From Heterocephalus glaber (Eukaryota; Chordata; Mammalia; Rodentia; Bathyergidae), in contig NW_004624784.1 in assembly GCF_000247695.1 (NCBI RefSeq), positions 12,166,813 to 12,230,812 of the forward strand: a stretch of DNA of 64,000 nucleotides, written 5' to 3'. Both the position numbers and the translations under genes were made by a program. Below are positions 1-11,843 of this stretch, in pieces. The notes below the pieces were generated by a model. It saw nothing but the letters and a program-made list of their open reading frames with translations. It was not told where the DNA came from and made no database searches. The stretch's first letter is position 1. Each line of letters begins with the position of its first letter.

Positions 1-1415
1 CAGCAACCTGGCACCAACCTCAGATCTGATGCCATTTGCCAAAGCACAGGCAACAACTCAGAAGCTGGGGACAGGCTACGGGGCTGAGCACAGAAGCTAC
101 TGCCAATATGACCTGGGCCAGGGGGTCAAAGTGCTCCCCTTCTGCTATCGGCATGTACTCTATAACTATGGGCAAGTATCCAGCAGTCACTCTACTACCC
201 AGCATCTTCCTTGTTCCTCCCCTCCTCATCCCCAAAGTGCCTGCTATTTCCCTCTTTCTAATGCAGAGACAACAAGTAGAGGACACAAGATGTTTCCTGT
301 CTTGCACCTTGCTCAAGCCCCAGAGGATACAGCACAGCCCTTTCTACAGTTCGCATTACCCTCCCCACTAAAACACAGCCTCCCACACCCACGGCAGGTA
401 AATTAGCCCCAGACAGCCTGCTTTCTCCACCCTGCAGACACTGCACTTTCACCTATTCCACCTTCTCCACTTGATAGACATCCAGTCAAAATGTCATTTT
501 CTCCACCAATTCAAGTCTGCCCATCCTCTCCCGATCTCCTGGCCTTGAACATCAGACACCAAGTCTGGCTCTACTCACGTCCCAAACATGACCAGCACAG
601 AAGACCCCCTTTCCTCCAGCTCTGTGAGGCACTGGAAGGGCCTCCTCAAGGCCCTGGATGTGTAGCCTTGCAGCTTTGGAAGCAGGGAGGGACAAAACTC
701 CTGACCTGGCTCTCAACACTGTGTTCTTGGAGACTCCTTTCCCTGTCCCTTAGGAGACATGCTCCAAGGCATACACCCTGCCTGGGGGAAGACACCCTCC
801 TGACTGGAGTTCCACCTGGCTACCCAGGAATCCACACTGGCCACCTTCATCGTGAGACTCCCTACCTCAAGCCCAAGCCCAAGTCCAAGCCCAACCCCAA
901 CTGGCACTATCCTCAAGAATGGAAAAAACCCCACCAAAACAAGACTAAAAGTGGTGATTCAAGACAAGTGCTCAAGAGCAAGACTCAAGTGCTCGATACC
1001 TGCTTTTGAGTGCAATATACCATCCCCCACCCCAACCCCAGTACCAGTTATTACTGATCAGGCCTCAATCAAATTCTAAGTGGGTCCTACCCTGAAACCA
1101 CCATCAGCCCCCTCCTCCTCTTGGGGATGGGGGGGTTAAAGGGTAGGGAATGTTGCCATGAGGCAAGTGGGGAAGAATCACTGGAACAGGCAATCACTAC
1201 TCTTCCCCCTGCTCTAGATATCCCCTCTCTGGGGGACAGAAGACTACTCATTTTACTCTTCTTCAAATACCATAGCCCTCAATCCCAGCCAGCAAGGGAC
1301 TCTGGCTCTCCATACAGAGTGTGGTAACGGTGACCCTGGGGTTCAGGTAAGGGGGTGGTGCACTACTGTAGCAAAACACACTCAAAATATCCTACTGTTC
1401 TAAGAGAAGACACTG
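1..1415. other. Intergenic, no gene recognised
   Basis: Unique-looking DNA 3' of BUD13. A short AAGCCC/AAGTCC reiteration lies near 869-895. The open frames (up to 172 codons) have no recognisable domain and no splice context. Confidence 0.6.
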
Positions 1416-1525
1416 TTTATTAAGCCCCTCCTACATACTAGACATTATGCTAGATTCTTTCAGATCTTCTCAATAACTCAGAAAGGGATGTATTATCCTG
1501 ATTTTACAAATAAGGGAATCATAAC
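1416..1525 (-). repeat. MIR SINE
   Basis: TTTATTAAGCCCCTCCTACA followed by the TTTTACAAATAAGGGAA region: a reversed MIR core. Confidence 0.6.
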
Positions 1526-4500
1526 TTGTTCCCCTACTTAGCTCCCTGAACAAAGTGAACTTCCCACTTGAGGAAGTAGCAGCAGGGGTTGTTTTACAGA
1601 AAGAAGCCCAGGAGGAGATAGGCCTGGGAGATGTGAAATACCGCCTGGAACCCCTCATCAGGGCTCCACTCCAAATGAAACTCTCAAGCTGCTCTGGCCA
1701 GAACTTCAAGACTCAGTGGCTCCCCTTCAGCACAACCTGCGGAGAGTGTTTCCAGCCCTGGAAGGCAGAGCCTGTGACATACCACTGGAAGAAGCCCTCC
1801 CATTCAGATGACACTTAGCCCTGCAGGGTACAAATAACAGGGGATAATGGAATAGCATTCTGTATGAAGCAAAATCTGAACTCTCTGTTCCCAACTCACT
1901 TCACCTATCCAAGGGCAGTCCTGTGCCCCAGACAGATCCCAGTAGTGGAAGCTTGCTGGACCAGTCAGCAGCCCTGAAGTCCAGGCTCTCAAATTTAAGT
2001 GGTTTAAACAGGGCAGGGGAGCCACTCTGCAATTCTATTCTAAAGACCCTTTGATCTGATCTTGGGGAGACAACCCAGAAGGTAAAAGTGGCAGATGAAA
2101 ACACGATGATATACTTTGGGTCTGTTATCCCCACTAGACAAAAGAGGAGGAAAGGTCCAGAAATAGGAAAAGGCTTCTTCATACTGAGCAGTCCATGCAG
2201 GACCCAAAGTTGGGGTTCAGATTTCTCACTTTAACCTGTGACTCCACACAAAGAAGAGGCCCTCTGCATACTTCCTTCTTCCCTTAGGTGGATACAACAT
2301 GAACACTGCTCATCAAACTTCCTTCCAAAGCCCTGTTCTTGCTCAGCTGATACTTCCAGGTCACACACAGGGCAGAAAAGTAGCACCAGTAGCATACCTG
2401 GGCCAAGTGGCATATGTCAGCCAGAATCTGAGAAACTTCCAAACCCCAGCATGGAGTCAAGTCCTCACCCCTGGCCCAGACAAGGGCATCCAGGGGATCA
2501 AGTGTGTAACCAGAACAGTCAGAAAGCCACAGGGTTGCTGTGGAGGACGGCAAGGGAGTGTCTGATTTCTCAAAACAGAGGTAATCACTTCAGAACTTGG
2601 TCATCCATCCATTTTCCAAGACATAGCTTTAGAAGCGTCACAGCAAAGAACTAATTATTTTAGAATCTCAGGTTTCCCCCTAGCTCAGCTTTACTTTTCA
2701 CCTCACCTAAGATTTAAGTAAAAACAAACTGCATGCTGTTCATAATCGGAGTCAGACGCTTCCTCGATGCATCCATGGGAAACATAACCTCAACTGCAAG
2801 CCAGGAGGTGGAATGGACAGGCTTATCTATGCCCATGAAAGCTTGGAGATTCAGGCCTTCCACTTGCCTGCTTGTGTGGGGCTCAGAATGACCCTACATC
2901 CTCTAGTTCATTTCTATACAGTTAGAATGCCCAGCTCAAACCTAAAGACAGTAATATGTGCACCACAAATAGTTCAGAAACAGCAGTCCTAATTCAGAGT
3001 TATAGATGAAGGGGTACTCTTCAGCCCAAAGTGACCAGGACAACAACCTAGTGATGACAACAGCTATTCTTCTTACCAGCAAACGTACTTCCAAGCTCCT
3101 GTTTCCCAAGAATTATCTAGGCCGCAGCATCTAGCTGCCTACCAGAGTGTTTAAGAAACACTCTCAAAAAAAAAAGAAAAGAAACACTCTCCATAGTCCT
3201 ATCCTATGGCTGCAGGTGTCTCATCCTCTCTGCTGAGTTTCAGCATGATAATGAGTGTGAAAAGAAATAGAGATAAAATAAATTAAAATTCTCAGAGAAG
3301 CAATAAAGAAATTTTTATTTGAAAGAACTTGAAAATATACTGCCTAGTTTAGGCAAACCCACAAATGCAGGCAAAGCAGCAAGCTGAGGGCATAGTGCCC
3401 TTCTATTTGGTGAGCATGGACTGGGTCACAGGGCTAAATCCTGACCTACAGAGATATTTGTCTTGATGAAGCAAACACACCCAGCATTTGCAGAAGGAAC
3501 CAGCCCCGAGCTGGCAGCCCACTGCCCCAGTGCCTCAGGAGCTGAGCTGGTCAAAGCAGGAGACAGCTGCCCCAGGTGGGACAAGCTCTGCCAAGTTTGA
3601 TGGAGACACAGTGACCACAGTAAAGTGCCCAAGCTCTCTGTCAAGAGGTAATCAGCACAAGGGTCCTAACCCCTCCCTCCCTTGAAGGGCAGGGAACAAA
3701 GGAAAGACTGTTCTCAAATCTCACTCTTCACGGGAATCCCAGAAATGTGGCTTTCTCTAATCTCGAACAATTCTCAATCTCTGATCTCTGCCTGGCTGCA
3801 CAGGGAGCCATGAGTATGCACTTAACATGTGCCTGATCCATAGTATTTAATGAAGGACAGCAATTTAAATTAATATTTTCCCAAACATGCATTCCTTTCT
3901 TCCCAGATATTCTGTCTACCTCTTCTCAATCCATTGGTAAAAAGAGTCAAGGGTAAATGCCACTCTAACACATTCGCCAAGTTCCAAACCGAAACTGGCA
4001 ACAACCCATTCTCCCAGGACTGGGGAGCTCAGCCCCTAGTGGATTGTGGACCTCATTCCAGAGCCAGTGAGAAGCCCTTGGTAAGAACTACAGGAGTGAA
4101 ACAGTCCCCTGCCTCCTCCTCACATCTCACTTGGATGAGGACAGGTGGGGGAGAACTCCAGGGAGAACAATGATGTTTAAATTCTGGTTCTTTCTCACCT
4201 CAGCACAATTTTGAGCAAGTTATTCTCTGACACAAATGTTTCCTCTCCTGCCAAAGAAAATAAACAATACGGACCTTGCTAACTAAGAACCAGAGATTGT
4301 AGTCTTACTGGGGAAAGAAGAGTCACACTCCTTGTAATTCCTTAGCTGAATGTGACATGCAGAGATGGGTGACTTACTCCTTTGTCAGCTGTTTGCACTC
4401 TGTCCCTTCCAAACAAGATGGGTTCACAGGTACCACCTGAGGATCACACCACCAGGACCACCTACATGCCCTTGTTTTCTGAAAAGGTGAAGCTGTGTAA

Positions 4501-4743
4501 ATCCAAGGTCAATGACATTGGGTTTGACACAAGCAATTTCTCAACTGAACACAGGAAACCATTCAGGTACCAAGGGGAGAGTGAGTCACTCCTATGCAGA
4601 GTAATTCAATGTATGTGTGGCAAAGAAAGCCCAGGTCATAAGGGAAATGGGGCTCACTTTAGCCCAGCCCCATAATCTCTATGCTTATCTTCACAGGCCA
4701 GGTCCAGAATGTGGGCCTCAAAAAGAGAACATGAAGAGAAAGA
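1526..4743. other. Intergenic, no gene recognised
   Basis: Unique DNA with overlapping short frames on both strands (the longest is 138 codons at 2238-2654). Only an A-rich tract near 3168-3183 stands out. Confidence 0.55.
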
Positions 4744-4834
4744 GGGCCGGGGATTTAGCTCAGTGGTTTCACCGCCTGCTGCACAAGCACAAGGACACAA
4801 ACGAGTTCGATCCCCGGTACCAAAAAAAAAAAAA
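4744..4834 (+). repeat. ID SINE, young subfamily
   Basis: GGGCCGGGGATTTAGCTCAG head, GAGTTCGATCCCCGGTACC body, A-tail. AGAGAAAGAG is duplicated at both ends. Confidence 0.85.
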
Positions 4835-6320
4835 GAGAGAAAGAGACTGCCCAAATTACTTCTATAAAGACACACAGTCCAAGAACACATGTCTCCTAAC
4901 CAACTCACATTTAAAACTGAAATCTCAAGACAGCTAGCTCGGCCTAGCTCAGCCTTCTCACTGGGTTGTTCTGCCACACCCTGACTCTGGTCCTGCTGCG
5001 GTTGATGTTAACTGGGAAAGGGTGGGTAACCTCTGAGGAAGGAATGACACACTGTTCCAAGAGATCCTAGGGAAGAGGACTGAGTAATCGCCTCTGACCA
5101 ATGAACCAACAAGCCAATCCGAAAGCATGAAGGCTTCTTCAGCCACCACCACCAAGTAATTATATTCTGTGAGAGCCAGAGTGTCTGCTCTTTTTATTTT
5201 TTTGTATTTTTAAATTGAGATATAATCCACATACTGTAAGGTTTACCCCTTTAACATACAATTTAGTGGCTTCCAGTACTGCTCTCTGCTTAAACCTCAC
5301 CTGAGGTTAGGTTCTCTCAGAAGTAGAGGAGACAGCACAAGAAAGGGAGCTAAGAAGGTCTGAATTTGATCAAAAGAGAGAGAAAAAAATCTTTCATGTA
5401 CAGAAAGATTTCCAAAGCCCAAGAAAGCAGAATTCCAATGAAAATCTAAATACTGGATCTTTCTCTTGAAAATCATTGCCATACTGGATATAAGACTGTG
5501 TTTCTACATCTGAGGTGGGGACAGAAAGAGGAGCGCTATGCAACTGAATTTTGCCACTTACATCCTTGAGGGAGTCCAAGACCTACTACTCTGAAGTGTA
5601 TACATAGAGACCAAGGCCCTGTTCTCCTTAGTTCAGAAGAGCATGTCACACTGCCCTCTAGTAGCCAGCCTAGGAAATGATAGCTACAAGATATTTAGCG
5701 ACAGGCTAGACAGATCTGGGGTCTCAGCCCTATAGGACCTGCGGTTCTACACTGAAAGGTAAAGAAGTTGGAGGAAGACAGAGTTTATACATTTTTGCCA
5801 AGGCCTACTAAACCCAGAGTTTACCTGGAATAGAATCCATCTACTTTCTTTACACTTCAGTCTCTGCTGGAAAATAGATAATACAGTCCTTTGTAAAGGA
5901 AAAAAAAAAAAAGTAATTTAAGAGTTCTAAAGTAGTTGGGCCTAAAGCAAGTTGTGCCTAAAAAATAGCATGGGAACCCACAAAAATTAAGTTAAAACTT
6001 TAGCCAATATGAAATCAAAACCTTGCTGTGCAGAGGGGTCTGACAATGGAATATACTCACTGCCATTCCTGCCCAAGGAAAGAGGCTAGCCTGCAAAATA
6101 GCTACAAAAGTATAATCTCAATAGTAGAAACAGCAGAATCAAGTGTCCAGAATTTGTATTCCTTGGGGCCATTTTTTTAAAATAAGCTTTTTATTTAGAG
6201 TACTTTTATATTTATAGAAATTTGTAAAATAATAAACTCCTTACTTAACTCCTCTAATGTTAACATCTTATATAATTATGACACATTTTGTTGTTGCTGT
6301 TGTTTTTTGTTGTTGTTGTT
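4835..6320. other. Intergenic, no gene recognised
   Basis: AT-moderate DNA without recognisable repeats or coding signal. An A-run sits at about 5901-5912. Confidence 0.5.
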
Positions 6321-6321
6321 T

Positions 6322-6396
6322 TGACACTGGGGATTAAACTCAGGACCTTGCACTTTCAAGGCAGGTGCGGTGCCACTGAGCTAAATCCCCAGCCCA
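6322..6396 (-). repeat. ID SINE
   Basis: Reverse ID: ACACTGGGGATTAAACTCAG ... TGAGCTAAATCCCCAGCCC. No clear duplication. Confidence 0.7.
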
Positions 6397-6526
6397 GTTA
6401 CGATACTTTGTAAAGCTAAGAGATTAATATTGGCATATTTATGAACTAAACTATAGATATTATTCAGATTTTACCAGTTTCTCCATTATCTCCTAAGATT
6501 GGACCCTTTCTTCCACTTCTCCCATG

Positions 6527-6728
6527 ATACTGGGGATTGAACTGACGACCTTAACACTGAGCTACATCCCCTAAAATTTTTTTTTATTTTTTATTTTTTA
6601 TATTGAAACAGCACCAAGGGGGTCTAGCTAAATCATTAAGTTGCTTGGGCTGGTCTCCAACTTGCAATCCTCCTGCCTCAGCCTCCCACAATGCTGGGAT
6701 TACAGGCATGCACCACCTCACACAGCTA
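6527..6728 (-). repeat. B1-dID composite SINE
   Basis: An ID-like half (ATACTGGGGATTGAACTGAC) is joined through an AT-rich linker to a 7SL-derived B1 half (CCTGCCTCAGCCTCCCAC, GGGATTACAGGCATGC). This composite is not a muroid element. Confidence 0.75.
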
Positions 6729-7020
6729 GCTTGGACCTTTAAAAGAAGTTTTCAGTGAGGAATAAAAGGACAAAATAAGCCATGCAGAGAAAGAACACTA
6801 GGTTCTAGACCCAACTCTGTCACGTGCTAACTATGGCATCTTCGTTTATTTTTAGCTCTAAAAGTGCTTTCTCACAAATACCAATTGTACACACACTTTC
6901 ATCCATACAGAACTTCTTTTCCTTTCCCCCTTCACTCTCCATTCTAGTCCCGTTCCATTCCTTCCCATAGACCCAATTCTAGTGAGTTCAAGTGTAAGAT
7001 TCTCCTTAAAAAATCATGTT

Positions 7021-7108
7021 CCCACCTGGGTACATGACTCAGTGTTAGAAAGCTTGCCTAGCATAAGTGAGGCCGAGGGTTCGACCCACAGCACCCAAAA
7101 AAAGTCAT
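7021..7108 (+). repeat. Old ID SINE
   Basis: CTGGGTACATGACTCAGTG then GAGGGTTCGACCCACAGC, with a short A-tail. Confidence 0.55.
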
Positions 7109-7109
7109 T

Positions 7110-7296
7110 TTGTGAGGTTTTTTGGGTTTTGTTTGTGATATTAAACCATCTCATTGAGCTACACCCTCAACTCTTAATTTTTGAGACATGGTCTTGCTAA
7201 GAGGTCTCTGAGTTGGCCAGGCTGAGCTCAACTTGCCACCCTCCTGCCTCACTCTGCCATTGCTGATTACAGAGATGTGTGCCATCAGGACCAACT
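7110..7296 (-). repeat. B1-dID composite SINE
   Basis: A diverged ID half (CATTGAGCTACACCCTC) joined to a B1 half (TTGAGACATGGTCTTGC, CTCCTGCCTCACTCTGCC). Confidence 0.6.
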
Positions 7297-7935
7297 TTAT
7301 TTAATCTATTTAGCTGATTTTTGCTGTATTTTCTTCATCTGTAGTCTGTTATGTCACTAAGTTCCTAATAGCTTGTATCCGACTTTTTAAAACAATATCC
7401 CATGATATGCATACATTTTTGTTATCATTCCCTTAGTGATGGATATCTGAGTTGTTGCTAGCTTCCTCTACAGAAACTGTACATAGATAAATATCCTTAT
7501 ATGTTACTTAAGAACTTGTACAAGTTTCTCAGGAGGTCAGAGTCAGAAATGGAACTGCTTTGATATATTTTAGTTATATACTGCTGTATAACATATTATC
7601 CTACCCTAAACGCAAATTATCTAACAGCTGTATCAGCTTAAAACAATTAACTCAAGAATGAGAAAAAATACTTGCAAATCATATACCTGATAAGACTTGT
7701 CCCTATAAAGTTTTGTTTTGTATATATCTGCCCCAAAAATGTATACATCAGGAATAGAAAAAATTTGTATAAATATTTTAATACTAAATTTATTGAGACA
7801 TCATGATATTGATATGTTACCGTTGGCCTCTACAATTATAAGAGGTACTCAAAGTGGTAGGCATCAGCTTCCAGACATTTTATTAGTAAGACAAACTACA
7901 GAAGTATGTATACATTTTTTTGGTAGTCTCTCTCC

Positions 7936-7989
<54 letters not shown>

Positions 7990-8042
7990 TTATGTATATG
8001 TATAAATATGTGTATGTATATATACTATATATATGTGTGTAT
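7936..8042. repeat. (TA)n/(CA)n microsatellite
   Basis: Alternating TA runs followed by a pure CA run and TATG-rich sequence, directly abutting the MaLR-like LTR. Confidence 0.9.
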
Positions 8043-8475
8043 GTTAGCTTTTCATCGTCATGACAAACATACCTGTGAAAGTCAACTTAGAGGAGGAAAG
8101 ATTTATTTGGGCTCAGGTTCAGAGGCTTCAGTGCACACTGGCTGGTTCCAGTGTTCCTGGGCCTGAGGTGAGGTAGCGCATCATGGCAGAAGGGTATGGA
8201 GAAGCAAAACTGCTCACCTTATGGCAGCCAGAAGCAGAGAAGCCAGAGCACACTTGTGCTTAAGTGTGCTTCCTCCTTCCACTTTTGTCCCATCTAGGCT
8301 TCCAGCCTATTGGACAGTGCTGCCTATATTCAGGACAAGTGACCCCTAGAGTCTGCTGTCCCATGTGCCAGTTGTCTCTAGAAATACTCCCAAGACATAT
8401 TTAGAAGGGTACCTCAATAATTTCCTGGCTCTATCTCAATCCAATCAAGTTGACAACCAAGATTAACCATCACAA
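8043..8475 (-). mobile_element. MaLR-like LTR, reverse orientation
   Basis: On the minus strand it runs from TGTGATGGTTAATCTTGG to the TTAGCTTTTCATCG complement, with TG/CA ends. Its 3' part matches the other MaLR-like copies. Confidence 0.5.
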
Positions 8476-8732
8476 TGTGTATATATAATTGGGTTGTCAC
8501 ATATATGAAAATGGACAAATGATTTGAATAAACAATACATAAAAATGCTCAACACATCCTTAACCACCAGGGAAATGGAAATCAAATCCACAATAAGATA
8601 TACAATCACATCCACTAGGACAGTGATAATCAAAAAGATGGATAATAACAAGTACTGGCAAAGATGTAGAGAAATTGAAACTATCAACATCTTTGAAATA
8701 GTTGGGCAATTCTTCAAAAAGTTAAACATGGA

Positions 8733-8821
8733 GGGCTGGGGATTTAGCTCAGTGGTTCCGCCGCCTGCCACACAAGCACAAGGTCCTGAGTTCGATCCCT
8801 GGTACCAGAAAAAAAAAAAAA
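8733..8821 (+). repeat. ID SINE, young subfamily
   Basis: Flanked by AAAGTTAAACATGGA on both sides; intact A and B boxes. Confidence 0.85.
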
Positions 8822-8846
8822 AGTTAAACATGGAGTTACATATGAC

Positions 8847-8929
8847 TTTTTTTGGTGCCAGGGATCAAACTCAGATCCTTCCGCTTTCGCAGCAGGCAGT
8901 GAAACCACTGAGCTAAATCCCAGGCTCCT
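8847..8929 (-). repeat. ID SINE
   Basis: Reverse copy (TTTGGTGCCAGGGATC ... TGAGCTAAATCCCAGGC) about 25 bp from a forward ID, forming an inverted pair. Confidence 0.8.
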
Positions 8930-9354
8930 GACTCAACATTTCTATTCCTGGGTATGTATATTGCAAGAAAAATGAAAGCATACATCCAAAAACTTGTACA
9001 TGAAGTGTTTATAGTAGCATCAGTCATAATAACCAAAAAGTGGAAGCAATTTACATGTCCATCAAATTATGTATGGATAAATAAAATGTGTATATCCACA
9101 TAAGGGACTATCATTCAGCCATAAAAAGAAATGAAAGATACATGTTACAACATGGATGAAACTTGAAAACATTATACAAAGAAGTCAGACATAAAAGGCC
9201 ACATATTTTATCAGTTTCATTAACATATTATATGAAAATTCAGAACAGATAAATCTACAGACAGACTAGTAGTTGTCCAGGGATGGGGGAGTTGGAGATT
9301 TACTGCTAATGGCTGCACTTACTTGTATTCACAAGGCAATAAAAATATTTTAAA

Positions 9355-9795
9355 ATTAATCAGGGTAATAAAGGATGAAGAGAAGAAAACAAGGCAACAG
9401 ATCTCTTGCAAATGGGAAGGGGTCCAGGAGACTGAGGGCAAGGGAAGAGGGAGTAAGTAGAACTAAGATATACCATGTAGAGAAACCTAATAATCTCCAT
9501 GAATGTAAACATAATACATCATAAATATGAGCTAAGGCCGGGGATTTAGCTCATTGGTTCCACCACCTGCTTCACAAGTGCAAGATCCCGAGTTCGATCG
9601 CTGGTGTAAAAAAAAACAAAACCATGAGCTAAGAACTATAAGAACAAGAATGAAAATGAGGAAAGGCAGAGGGAGTGAGGGAGGTGGGAAGTGTACAAAA
9701 AAAGAAACAAGCTGTGTTATGTATCTGTAACTACTTCCCAAGATGAATGTAAACATTATGTACTGCAAACATGTACTAATAAAAGAAAAAAAATT
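9355..9795 (+). mobile_element. Younger L1 3' tail inside an older L1
   Basis: A purine-rich 3' UTR, then the GAATGTAAACATTATGTACT motif and a terminal A-rich stretch. The same tail recurs at about 17.2, 20.6 and 21.1 kb. The old L1 3' UTR resumes directly after it. Confidence 0.6.
9536..9620 (+). repeat. ID SINE in L1
   Basis: GGCCGGGGATTTAGCTC head; ATGAGCTAAG duplicated at the ends. Confidence 0.8.
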
Positions 9796-10358
9796 GTGGT
9801 GATAGCTGCACAACTCTGTGATATACTATAACACACTGAACTGTACACTTAAAGGAATGAATTGGATGGTGTATAATTGTATCTCAATGATGCTGTTTTT
9901 AAAAAAATACTAAACATCTATTACCTCACAGTTTTTCTGAGTCAAATTGGAATCAGGTGTTTCTGGCTCAGGATCTCTCAGCAGGATGTGGTCAAGGTGT
10001 TGATCGGGGCCGCAGACAAGTGAAGGACTGAACAGAGCTGAAGGAACCTTCTAAGGTGACTCATTCATGTTGGCTACTGGGCACTGGCTGTGGGGCTCCC
10101 TAGGGCTGCTTGTTATCCTCAGAAGAGGCTGGATTCCTCCAGAACAAATGCTCAGGAAAGTACAAGGCAGACACTTCAGTGTCTTCCATGACCTAGCTTC
10201 AGAAGCCACACGGTCCTAGTACATCTCACTGGTTACACAGGCCAGCTCTATTCATCATGGGAGAGGACTACACAAGACCTCAAATACCAGAGGGCAGAGA
10301 TTAGACCATTTTGGAAGCTGGCTACCATACTTCATGACAGTGACAATATCAATAGGTA

Positions 10359-10384
10359 AGTATATGTGCTACTGAAGCGAGCAC
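10359..10384 (-). pseudogene. Very short U6 snRNA 5' fragment
   Basis: Minus-strand 10384 to 10359 reads GTGCTCGCTTCAGTAGCACA followed by TATACT. It matches the first 26 nt of U6 with two differences. Flanking sequences TATCAATAGGTAAG and TATCAGTAGCTAAG look like a diverged target duplication, which argues against a chance match. Confidence 0.5.
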
Positions 10385-10404
10385 AGTATCAGTAGCTAAG
10401 AATT

Positions 10405-10575
10405 TCGTGACATTTACTATGTGTCAGGTACTGTTCTAAGCTTACAATGAACCTACGGGATCATTCTCTTTTACAGATGAAGAAACTAAGGCACAGAGGA
10501 GTTAGGAAGCTTACCAAAGGTCACACAGCTAGCAAATGACATACTCATAGCTAAGATTCAATATCAGGCAGTAGC
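10405..10575 (-). repeat. MIR SINE
   Basis: Well-kept reverse MIR: ACTATGTGTCAGGTACTG, TTTTACAGATGAAGAAAC, AAGGTCACACAGCTAGC. Confidence 0.8.
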
Positions 10576-11089
10576 TTGATAGTCCACTCTTAAAAATTGC
10601 TTCCCAAATAAGCCTTAATTTCTGTAAGTAATGTCCATTTGCACTCCAAAATAGACAAACCAGTAGAAATTTCCCATGAGGTTCATTCTTCATGAGAGTT
10701 CACTTACTTATCTCTCCCAAACTAATAGCTCTAAAATAGAAACTCAGTGTTTTAATTTGCATTTAGTCAATTACTAGTGAGGTATTATACTTACTAGCCT
10801 CTGGATTTCTCTTTTGATTTTACTTATGATATTCTTTGTATATTTTAATTTTATGTTATCTTTTTCTTTCTGATTTACAAGAGTTCTTTCTATATTCATT
10901 CCCTTATATAGGAATCTCCAGTCAGTTTTAGACATTGCAAATAATTTCTTCTATTTTTTATCTGTGACTATAAACTGCTTTAATTATGAAATAGTCAAAG
11001 CAATCAGATCCATGAATTGTGAAGAAATCCATCGTCACCCTAAGATCACAAACATGTTCACCATTTGTTCTTACTGGCTTTTATTTTTG

Positions 11090-11164
11090 TTCTTGCTAGG
11101 ATCAAATCCAGGGCCTCATACAAGGTAGGCATATGTTCTATCACTGAGCTACAGCCCCAGCCCC
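11090..11164 (-). repeat. Old ID-like SINE
   Basis: GATCAAATCCAGGGCCTC ... CACTGAGCTACAGCCCCAG; more diverged than the young set. Confidence 0.65.
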
Positions 11165-11556
11165 CTACTAGTTTGATTAAATTATATTTCATTTAGGTCC
11201 TTAATTGCTTTAGGGTTTCTTTGTTTTTGTTTTAAGGTATAAGGCAGGGATCCAGCTTTATTTTTGTCCATATACTAAGCTAATTTTTTGAGCACCACTA
11301 TACATCTCTTTTCCACTTAACTGTGACACTATCTTTATCATATACCATCTCTCCAATATTCCTGAATCTAGTTTAGTACTAATTCTTGTTTTCTCAGAAG
11401 AAAGATCACTGAGAAAGTTTTTATTCATTACCAATTAGATTAATGAAAAATCTAATCACTCATTGCTCACAAGATCCCCAAGGATTCAATATTAGCTGGA
11501 ATCTTCCCCAAATACAACATCCAGTTAGGAAATGATTTTAAAAAAATAAATGTATA

Positions 11557-11562
11557 TTTATT
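11557..11562 (-). terminator. BUD13 polyadenylation signal AATAAA
   Basis: On the minus strand AATAAA lies 282 nt past the BUD13 stop codon, and no earlier canonical hexamer is present. Cleavage would be expected about 15-30 nt further on, near 11530-11545, giving a 3' UTR of roughly 300 nt. Confidence 0.65.
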
Positions 11563-11843
11563 AAAAACAGAAAAAGAAAAACCTTGGCCAAATAAACCCT
11601 GGAATACAGAAATCACCACTTCCTGCAGAAGCCAGGTACAGTATTGGCATACCTCAGAAATTCAGGTGCCTCAGTCCATAGATCAGGTCTCAAGTATTCC
11701 TCTATAGTCAAAATTGGCATTCAACAAGTTGCTGGTCTGTGAGGGCCCTGATCACTATTAGCACAGGCAAAGGATACAGCTGGATGCCTGGCTATCTCAT
11801 GCCACCACCCCAACCCACAGGCACTGGCAGAGCCTCAGAAAAG

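Larger units (their letters stand above)
8490..9910 (+). mobile_element. L1 3' end with nested younger L1 and three ID SINEs
   Basis: The host is an old L1 3' end: the ORF2 terminal part and 3' UTR, ending with CTGCACAACTCTGTG and GTATCTCAATGA. From about 9355 to 9795 a younger L1 3' tail interrupts it. ID SINEs sit at 8733-8821, 8847-8929 and 9536-9620. Confidence 0.65.

Noticed and set aside
491..1009. 172-codon plus-strand ORF
   Set aside because: No recognisable domain, promoter or splice signals, and competing frames of similar length nearby.
4744..4834. tRNA gene suggested by A- and B-box motifs
   Set aside because: The arms do not fold as a full tRNA, the copy ends in an A-tail and has a target duplication, so it is an ID SINE; the same applies to the other copies.
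9532..9813. 93-codon minus-strand ORF
   Set aside because: Lies entirely in L1 and ID repeat sequence.
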